NCBI GenBank assembly: GCA_900755685.1 | Contig: CAAEHI010000034.1 | Span: forward strand, 1-10,997 | Direction: 5' to 3' | Source of the DNA: an uncultured Collinsella sp. | Lineage (GTDB): Bacteria; Actinomycetota; Coriobacteriia; Coriobacteriales; Coriobacteriaceae | DNA: 10,997 nucleotides | Part shown: positions 6,295-10,997 of the stretch, piece by piece | Layout of the letters: each line of letters begins with the position of its first letter | Numbering within the stretch: the stretch's first letter is position 1 | The notes under the pieces: generated by a model | The model's database searches: none | What the model was told of the DNA's origin: nothing | What the model saw: only the letters and a program-made list of their open reading frames with translations | Position numbers and translations under genes: made by a program

Positions 6295-7939
6295 GAAAGT
6301 TTGCTCCTTCCCGATCTTGTTTGCGCTGCTTGCCCTCCTGATCGGCACCTGCGCGGTTGTGTTCCCCGCTTCCGCGCAGGCCGTGCCGACCTCGACCGGT
6401 TCCATCACGGTGAGCGGCACCGTGGCGCGCAGCTACGATGCCTACCAGATCTTTAGCGCCAACGTCGTCGACGGCGACAGCGACGCCAAGATCGCCACCG
6501 ACCTCGCCTGGGCAAGCGACGCCGCGCTGCCTGTGCTGCACAGCGCCGGCATGCCCAATTCCCAGGCCACCGCGCAGGAAGCTGCCGAGTGGCTCACCAC
6601 CGATTCCCACCTTACGAGCGCGCTGAGCGCACAGCTCGCTCGTTCCCTCCAGAACTCTGGCGCCGTGTCCGTGGCCCTTAACGCGGGTACGGAGGCCAAG
6701 CTGCCCTGTGGCTACTGGCTCATCGTCGCCGACGACGACGCCATCGCCCAGGGCGAGGCCGGCACCGCGCCGATTATGGCGCTGGTGGGCGGCAGCGCCG
6801 TCACCGTCAAGCCCAAGGCGGCGACGCCCAAGGTCCAAAAGCACGTGCTGGAGGACAGCACCGCCGCCTGGCAGAAGGCCGCCGACGCCACGGTCGCCGA
6901 CGACCTGTACTGGCGCCTCTCTGTCACGGTCCCGGCGGGGCTCACGGCCTACGGCACCTATACGGTGCAGTTCGTCGACACCATGAGCGCGGGGCTCGAC
7001 CCCTCCAAGGTGGCCGCGAGCGTGCGCGTGTACGTGGCGGCGGGCGCGGACGGCGGCTTTGACGCCGTCTCGACCGGCAAGGACGGGCGCGTCGGCACCG
7101 AGCCCGCGAAGGGCTGGACCGACATCACGGCCCAGTGCGCCACCAAGGTAGCGGCCGACGGTAAGACCTTCACCGTGCGCACCGGCGACCTCATCGCCGC
7201 GCTCGGCGGGGCCGACGCCTTTACCGCGGGCGCCCGCGTGGTCGCCGTGTACAATGCGCCGCTCAACAGCGCATGCAGCCACGGCATCGCGAAGGGCAAC
7301 CCCAACGAGGTCTACCTGCGCTACCCGCGCTCTCCCTTTGCCGACCAGTCCGGCGATGCCGGCTTTACCCACACGCCGAGCGACGATGCGTGCGCCTACA
7401 CCTGGGATCTCGCGCTCACCAAGCGCGGCAGCGACGGCGACAAGCCGCTTGCCGGGGCGGTCCTGAGCATCGCCGACGACCGCGGTCGCACGCTGGCGGC
7501 CGACGGCACGTGGGATGCGGAGGGTGAGGCCACCGTCACCACGGGCGAGGACGGCCGCGTGACCGTCTCGGGCGTGGACTCGGGCAAGCTGGAGGTCCGC
7601 GAGCTCAAGGCGCCCAAGGGCTACACCGCCTTTGAGGGCACGCGCTCCGTGACGGTCAAGGCCGAGGGCCTGGACGTCGACCAGGTTGCCGCCGCCAAGC
7701 CCAAGCTCACCATCACGGCCGAGTCGCCCCTGCGCGCCGACAGCGCGGACGGGTCGACGGGCAGTCTGGAGGCGTCGATCATCAACTCGCCCGCCGGCAC
7801 GCCCCCTAGCATCTTCACCGGAGGCTTTATGCCCTCGACTGGTGATATGGCAATGTACGCCGCGGCCGCCGCAGCGGTCGCCGGAGCCGCGCTCATCGTG
7901 GTCGCGCTCCTGGTCAAGCGGGGGGGGTGGCAGCCATAA
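6287..7939 (+). CDS. Isopeptide-forming fimbrial pilin with an MPSTG sorting signal (minor or anchoring pilin)
   Basis: This 550-residue secreted pilin starts at GTG 6287, with GGGAGG 8 nt upstream, and overlaps the adhesin stop. A longer frame to 6206 would lie inside the adhesin gene and lacks a signal peptide at its start. Residues 1-30 form a signal peptide ending in ASA. The first domain contains AYQIF (52-56), shared with the next gene. A D2-type fimbrial domain follows from about 183 (PKVQKHV, candidate K185) to about 345 (NEVYLRY). A CnaB domain runs from about 375 to 500, with candidate K379, an E-box-like VRELKAPKGY (437-446) and N500. The end is MPSTG (515-519), a hydrophobic helix and a short KRGGWQP tail. 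The motif differs from the LPLSG and LPLTG of its neighbours, so a different sortase may anchor it. It is clearly GC-richer than the genes on both sides. A run of eight G lies in its last codons. Confidence 0.87.
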   Translation: MNKKVCSFPILFALLALLIGTCAVVFPASAQAVPTSTGSITVSGTVARSYDAYQIFSANVVDGDSDAKIATDLAWASDAALPVLHSAGMPNSQATAQEAAEWLTTDSHLTSALSAQLARSLQNSGAVSVALNAGTEAKLPCGYWLIVADDDAIAQGEAGTAPIMALVGGSAVTVKPKAATPKVQKHVLEDSTAAWQKAADATVADDLYWRLSVTVPAGLTAYGTYTVQFVDTMSAGLDPSKVAASVRVYVAAGADGGFDAVSTGKDGRVGTEPAKGWTDITAQCATKVAADGKTFTVRTGDLIAALGGADAFTAGARVVAVYNAPLNSACSHGIAKGNPNEVYLRYPRSPFADQSGDAGFTHTPSDDACAYTWDLALTKRGSDGDKPLAGAVLSIADDRGRTLAADGTWDAEGEATVTTGEDGRVTVSGVDSGKLEVRELKAPKGYTAFEGTRSVTVKAEGLDVDQVAAAKPKLTITAESPLRADSADGSTGSLEASIINSPAGTPPSIFTGGFMPSTGDMAMYAAAAAAVAGAALIVVALLVKRGGWQP

Positions 7940-8054
7940 AGAGTAGCTGGCAGCCCCACAGAGAGCGGGGCGAGACATAGCGAAGCAGATGCTAAGACAC
8001 AGACAGACGATGACCGATCGAATGAGAACCAACCGGAAAACGGAGGAAAAGAAG

Positions 8055-9698
8055 ATGAGCATGAGCAAGAACATCGCACGCCTGGCAGTAACCGCCGGCC
8101 TCACAGCAGCGTTGAGCTTCGGCGGAGTTATGGCCCCGGTGACCATGGCGTTTGCTGCGGAGGGCGACAACACCATCACCATCACGCAGAACGCGAACAA
8201 CGGAGCCACCAAGTTCAAGGCGTATCAGATCTTTAAGGCCGATGTCTTGGACAAGGACGGAAAGAAGGTCGTGTCCAATGTCAGCTGGGCGAGCGATGAA
8301 GCGGAGGATGCCGTCCTGGGGGTCCTTAAGGGCGAGAGCGGGTCGGGCATCTCCGATGCCTCGACCGCGCAGGAGGTTGCCGACTACCTTTCCAAGACGA
8401 TTGCGGATACCACTGCTACCACGGTCGTGGAGAAGGATAATCTTCTCAATAAGATTGCCCTGGCTGTCGAAAAAGCCGTGCCCCCGACCGGTGAGGCTTT
8501 TGATGCCGGCGCCGCCTTTACCGCCACGAACAAGGGGTATTACCTGTTCATGACCGACGCCGCATCGATTGGAGCCAAGGACAATTACGCCGATAAGAAG
8601 CAGACCGGTACCTCGCCGATTTTCGCCGTCGTGGGCGGCAGTGCTGTGGAGGTTGCCGAGAAGACGGACATCCCCACGGTCGAGAAGAAGGTCATGGACG
8701 ACAAGTCCAACAGCAATTGGGCCGACAAGGCTGACTCCCAGATGGGCCAGAATGTTGAGTACCAGCTTACCGGTACCGTCGCTAAGAACGTCGATACATT
8801 CGATACGTATTACTATCAGTTCCATGACGAGCTCTCTGCCGGCCTGACTGCCAATCAGGCTTCTGTTGAGGTTAAGGTCGATGGGGCTAAGATTGATCCT
8901 GACAAGTACGCTGTTTCCTACGACCAGGAGAACGGCAATAACCTTCTGACTGTCACGTTCGATGATCTTAAGAGTTCGGGCGCAACCGTCACGCCGAATT
9001 CCAAGATCGTTGTGACCTACACCGCCAAACTTGATCCCGCCAAGGCTAAAAAGGTCGTTGTCGGTGGCGAGGGCAATGAGAATACCGTCAAGCTCATCTA
9101 CTCCAACAACCCCGGCCATGATGGCAAGGGCGAATCCGTGCCCGACACCGTGCGCGACTACACCTATGCACTCAAGCTCGTCAAGGAAGACTCTGCTGAT
9201 TCCGACGTTAAGCTCTCGGGCGTAAAGTTCACCATCCAGGCGACCGGTGCCGACGAGGGTACTGGCATCCAGTATGTCCAAGAGGACGGCTCTTTTGGCG
9301 ATACTGCTTATGAGTTTACGACTGATGATAAGGGCGAAATCAGCGTCAAGGGCCTCGATGCTGGCACCTATACGGTCAAGGAGACCCATACGCTCGACGG
9401 CTATAACACCCTGTCCGATTTCACGTTCACCATTACTGCCACGGGTCTTGATCAGAACGAGGGCGCGAATGCGCTGCAGGTGACCACATCCAAGAATGGC
9501 TCTGACCTCGTCGCCACCCCCTCCTTTGATAGCGGCACCGTCACTCTTACCGTCCAGAACAAGAAGGGCTCCGGCCTCCCCCTCACCGGTCTCAACGGCG
9601 TGACCTTCACTTGGATCGCTGGTGGCGCGGTGCTCGTCATCGGCGTGGCGCACCTCATCCGCAGCCGTAAGCAGGCTGAGGAGTCCGAGCAGGAGTAA
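8055..9698 (+). CDS. Isopeptide-forming fimbrial pilin with LPLTG (likely backbone pilin)
   Basis: This 547-residue pilin starts at ATG 8055, where GGAGG lies 8 nt upstream and a proper signal peptide follows (residues 1-35, cleaved near AFAA). Upstream in-frame ATGs lack both. The N-terminal domain carries KAYQIFKADV (55-64) and parallels the preceding pilin, including SPIFAVVGGSAV (187-198). The D2-type domain begins at PTVEKKV (207-213, candidate isopeptide or pilin-motif lysines) and ends near NTVKLIYSNNP (343-353). A CnaB domain covers about 370-502, with K374 or K377, the E-box YTVKETHTLDGY (439-450) and N502 as candidates. LPLTG at 508-512, a hydrophobic helix and an RSRK tail form the sorting signal. 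It lies 115 nt behind the previous gene with no strong terminator between. A weak GCCCC/GGGGC stem at 7953-7971 may tune expression. It is the last gene of the operon. The backbone role is inferred from order and sorting motif. Confidence 0.88.
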   Translation: MSMSKNIARLAVTAGLTAALSFGGVMAPVTMAFAAEGDNTITITQNANNGATKFKAYQIFKADVLDKDGKKVVSNVSWASDEAEDAVLGVLKGESGSGISDASTAQEVADYLSKTIADTTATTVVEKDNLLNKIALAVEKAVPPTGEAFDAGAAFTATNKGYYLFMTDAASIGAKDNYADKKQTGTSPIFAVVGGSAVEVAEKTDIPTVEKKVMDDKSNSNWADKADSQMGQNVEYQLTGTVAKNVDTFDTYYYQFHDELSAGLTANQASVEVKVDGAKIDPDKYAVSYDQENGNNLLTVTFDDLKSSGATVTPNSKIVVTYTAKLDPAKAKKVVVGGEGNENTVKLIYSNNPGHDGKGESVPDTVRDYTYALKLVKEDSADSDVKLSGVKFTIQATGADEGTGIQYVQEDGSFGDTAYEFTTDDKGEISVKGLDAGTYTVKETHTLDGYNTLSDFTFTITATGLDQNEGANALQVTTSKNGSDLVATPSFDSGTVTLTVQNKKGSGLPLTGLNGVTFTWIAGGAVLVIGVAHLIRSRKQAEESEQE

Positions 9699-9799
9699 CG
9701 CTCGCTCACCCATCCCTTTGGCAGGTGGGAAGTGATGGCCATGAGACTTGCGGACACTTTTCTCGTCCATCGACGTTCTTGCTTTGCCATTCTCTTTTC

Positions 9800-9837
9800 G
9801 GGGCAGACTCCGCGCTGGAGTTTGCCCCGTTCTTTTT
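9800..9837 (+). terminator. Strong intrinsic terminator of the pilus operon
   Basis: A 12-bp stem (9800-9811 with 9817-9828, one G-T pair) encloses the loop GCGCT and is followed by GTTCTTTTT. It lies about 100 nt after the last pilin stop and separates the pilin genes from the sortase region. The 9699-9799 stretch before it shows no gene. Confidence 0.9.
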
Positions 9838-9887
9838 GAACAGCGCAGCCGGGGCGCCGTCGCTCGTATGATCGAGCGTATGATTAG

Positions 9888-9901
9888 CGAACAAATGTTT
9901 G
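9888..9901. promoter_or_regulatory. LexA/DinR-like SOS box
   Basis: CGAACAAATGTTTG matches the Gram-positive DinR/LexA consensus CGAACRNRYGTTYC at 13 of 14 positions. It lies 103 nt upstream of a 50-codon gene with a clear ribosome binding site. Possible promoter boxes around it are weak: TATGAT at 9879-9884 just upstream, TTGCAA at 9899-9904 overlapping it, TAAAAT at 9943-9948 downstream. Just before it, CGCTCG (9861-9866) and CGAGCG (9873-9878) form an inverted repeat, and CGTATGAT occurs twice (9865-9872, 9877-9884). Damage-inducible control of the small gene is inferred. Confidence 0.55.
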
Positions 9902-10004
9902 CAAATATTGCGTTTACCAGCTGTAAGTGCGAGTGCTCGCAGTAAAATACCCTTGCGACGCATTCCGTGCGCGGGCGGCCGACGACTCGATCGGAGGTCC
10001 CCAA

Positions 10005-10157
10005 ATGCTGAAATTCCTTAACGCGCTCGCCGCCCTCGCGGCGGTAGGCTCGTTCGTCATCGCGTTTCTTGACTCGTATGAGGTTCGGTTTAAGGTCCGT
10101 AGGCGCACGCGCGGTGCGGACGGTAGAAGGCATTTGCGCTGCAACAAGCGCAAATAA
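10005..10157 (+). CDS. Small basic single-pass membrane protein, candidate SOS-induced
   Basis: The ATG at 10005 has GGAGG 7 nt upstream, and the 50-residue frame ends just before a hairpin terminator, so it looks like a real short gene. Residues 4-22 (FLNALAALAAVGSFVIAFL) form one membrane segment. The rest is strongly basic (about half Arg, Lys or His after residue 28) and likely cytoplasmic. I do not recognise the family. An SOS-box-like site lies upstream and the gene has its own terminators, so it is a separate unit between the pilin operon and the sortase. Small membrane proteins under LexA control in other bacteria include cell-division inhibitors such as SidA of Caulobacter. That role is only a hypothesis here. 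The frame extends upstream to 9927, but no ribosome binding site supports that start. Confidence 0.6.
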   Translation: MLKFLNALAALAAVGSFVIAFLDSYEVRFKVRRRTRGADGRRHLRCNKRK

Positions 10158-10161
10158 GAAT

Positions 10162-10186
10162 GCCCGGGGTTAGAGGCCCGGGCTTT
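10162..10186 (+). terminator. Hairpin terminator after the small membrane protein gene
   Basis: GCCCGGG (10162-10168) pairs with CCCGGGC (10177-10183) around an 8-nt loop, followed by only TTT. It starts 4 nt after the stop codon. The T tract is short, so it may be partial. Each arm contains a CCCGGG hexamer. Confidence 0.65.
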
Positions 10187-10259
10187 AACAAAACCAGAAA
10201 ACTAGGCCGCCCGCGCTTTCGAACACTTACGCGGGATGCGTCGTTTTCTATTGCCATTG

Positions 10260-10293
10260 TATCCCGAATCGCCCAGCCGATTCGGGATATTTT
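10260..10293 (+). terminator. Second hairpin terminator
   Basis: A perfect 12-bp stem (10260-10271 with 10278-10289) encloses CCCAGC and is followed by TTTT. It lies about 75 nt after the first hairpin, and no gene lies between them. Together they isolate the small gene from the sortase gene. Confidence 0.7.
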
Positions 10294-10322
10294 GAAAACT
10301 CAAATGCGGGCCCATACTTGCA

Positions 10323-10402
10323 CTGCGCAATGTTGCCAGGCTGCGTTGCGCAGCGCATGAGCTCGCTAATCGGCTATTATTTGTTCAGACAACTTGAGTT
10401 GT
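10323..10402 (+). promoter_or_regulatory. Putative sortase promoter region with two inverted repeats
   Basis: TATTAT at 10375-10380 is a plausible -10 box; no clear -35 is present at the right distance. Upstream, CTGCGCAA (10323-10330) and TTGCGCAG (10346-10353) form a perfect 8-bp inverted repeat. Downstream, ACAACTTGAGTTGT (10389-10402) is a 14-nt palindrome (6-bp arms) just before the ribosome binding site. Both are operator candidates. The weak promoter suggests a regulator may be needed. Confidence 0.38.
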
Positions 10403-10418
10403 AGAGGAGTGACCGGCG

Positions 10419-10934
10419 ATGGTGCAGGGCGCCAAACATATGAAGAGCAGTAACGCCGCGGACAACGGCGGCTCAAGCCCTCAGCCCAAACCTCAACCAA
10501 AGCCCAAGCGCCGTCGCAAGCGACTGCCGCGCTGGGCCGACCGGCTCATCACCATCGTCATCATCCTTATTGGCGTGGGCCTTATGACCTGGCCGTGGAT
10601 CTTGGATCGGCTCGAGGCCTCGGGCGTGTTCAACCAGATCAGCACGGTGTCCAGCACCGTGGATGCGCTCTCCGAAGAGGAGCGCGAGCGCATTCTGCTG
10701 CAGGCGCGCTCCTATAATGAGCAACTTTCCGGCGAGGCCACCGAGCTTCCCGCCGACCAGATCGAGCCCTACGCTCAGCAGCTCATCTTTGACCGCGACC
10801 CCATGATGAGCTGGGTCGAAATCCCCTCCATCGACGTGAGCATGCCTATCTACCACGGCACGAGCGAGGAGGTCCTCATGGCGGGGGGCGGGCACCCTGG
10901 CGATGGTCGTTCACGCCGTAGGGCGTGCAGGTGA
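10419..10934 (+). pseudogene. Class C pilin sortase, N-terminal part only (broken by an inversion junction)
   Basis: The ATG at 10419 has GAGGAG 9 nt upstream. The protein opens with a Pro/Lys-rich cytoplasmic stretch (21-35), then one membrane segment (about 43-60) and a lid-like helix region (RDPMMSW, 126-132). The start of the sortase fold follows: WVEIPSIDVSMPIYHGTSEEVLMAG, of which residues 132-146 and 147-156 are diagnostic for class C. After GGGH (156-159, to base 10895) the similarity stops. The remaining 12 residues are meaningless and end at a TGA. The catalytic His, Cys and Arg are absent from this strand. A full enzyme would polymerise the upstream pilins. As sequenced it cannot work, unless the inverted part (see the opposite-strand fragment) can be flipped back. 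Confidence 0.85.
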
Positions 10935-10997
10935 CGAGCGTCACCCTGTCGGCGCCGGGCTCGATGGTCAGCGACTCCATCTCCTCGGGCAGCACGA
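10876..10997 (-). pseudogene. Class C sortase, C-terminal catalytic fragment on the opposite strand
   Basis: Read on the - strand from the window edge, the frame gives 39 residues. They include ESLTIEPGADRVTLVTC and TPYGVNDHR, the signature of the class C sortase active site: the catalytic Cys in VTC and the catalytic Arg nine residues later in NDHR. Normal sortases continue with a hydrophobic strand such as LLVRG. Here the match ends after NDHR near 10900, and the frame runs through QGARPPP to a stop at 10876-10878 inside the + strand sortase. Whether this is the missing half of the same gene or part of a second sortase cannot be settled, because the frame continues beyond the window. Confidence 0.82.

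Noticed and set aside
6287..6352. Lipobox in the signal peptide of the MPSTG pilin (Cys at residue 22)
   Set aside because: LIGTC does not fit the usual pattern. A normal signal peptidase site (ASA) follows at residue 30, and the protein has its own sorting signal.
7940..8054. Terminator between the two pilins
   Set aside because: The GCCCC/GGGGC stem at 7953-7971 is only 5 bp and has no T tract, so read-through within one operon is more likely.
6191..8218. 675-codon open frame on the - strand opposite the MPSTG pilin
   Set aside because: It mirrors the GC-rich codon pattern of the + strand pilin. The product is Arg/Gly/Ala/His-rich low-complexity sequence without a recognisable domain.
9748..9945. 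65-codon + strand frame between the pilin and the small membrane protein
   Set aside because: It reads straight through the intrinsic terminator and the SOS box and has no ribosome binding site.
7992..10133. 713-codon open frame on the - strand opposite the LPLTG pilin
   Set aside because: It runs across the pilin, a strong + strand terminator and the small gene. The product shows no domain or ribosome binding site and is explained as a shadow frame.
10473..10895. 140-codon - strand frame opposite the sortase start
   Set aside because: It is the complement of the sortase N-terminus in a different frame from the genuine - strand sortase fragment and shows no sortase motif.

Overview
The window looks like chromosomal DNA of a moderately GC-rich Gram-positive gut actinobacterium. 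Collinsella or a relative in Coriobacteriia is my best guess. It rests on LPXTG-type pilins with fimbrial isopeptide domains, a class C pilin sortase, a Gram-positive type LexA box and the base composition. This placement is an inference, because no rRNA or housekeeping marker is present.

Region 1 (1-3344) is a complete mobile element bounded by perfect 25-bp inverted repeats. It carries an IS1595-family transposase and three passenger genes: a RelB/DinJ-type ribbon-helix-helix protein, an N4-cytosine type DNA methyltransferase, and an XcyI-like restriction endonuclease. The last three are tightly packed (2-nt gap, then a 4-nt overlap) and end at a hairpin just inside the right repeat. The element is best described as a transporter IS carrying a restriction-modification (R-M) system, with the RelB-like protein in the place where a controller gene often sits.

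Region 2 (3345-9837) is a pilus operon. The element sits inside its first gene, a large LPLSG-anchored surface adhesin (beta-helix followed by two FctA/Spy0128-like isopeptide domains). The 5' part of that gene is not in the window. The adhesin overlaps the start of a GC-rich pilin with an MPSTG sorting signal. Next comes a second pilin with an LPLTG signal, and the operon closes with a strong intrinsic terminator. The likely roles are tip adhesin, minor or anchoring pilin, and backbone pilin.

Region 3 (9838-10293) is a small independent unit: a LexA/DinR-like SOS box, then a 50-residue protein with one membrane segment and a very basic tail, then two hairpin terminators. It is a candidate SOS-induced small membrane protein.

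Region 4 (10294-10997) holds the N-terminal third of a class C sortase on the + strand. It stops abruptly at about 10896. The next bases encode the C-terminal catalytic part of a class C sortase (TCTPYGVNDHR) on the - strand. The sortase is therefore broken by an inversion junction, which may be a real rearrangement, a phase-variable state or an assembly chimera. The window starts on the first base of an inverted repeat and ends in this anomaly, so both edges may be contig ends and need care.
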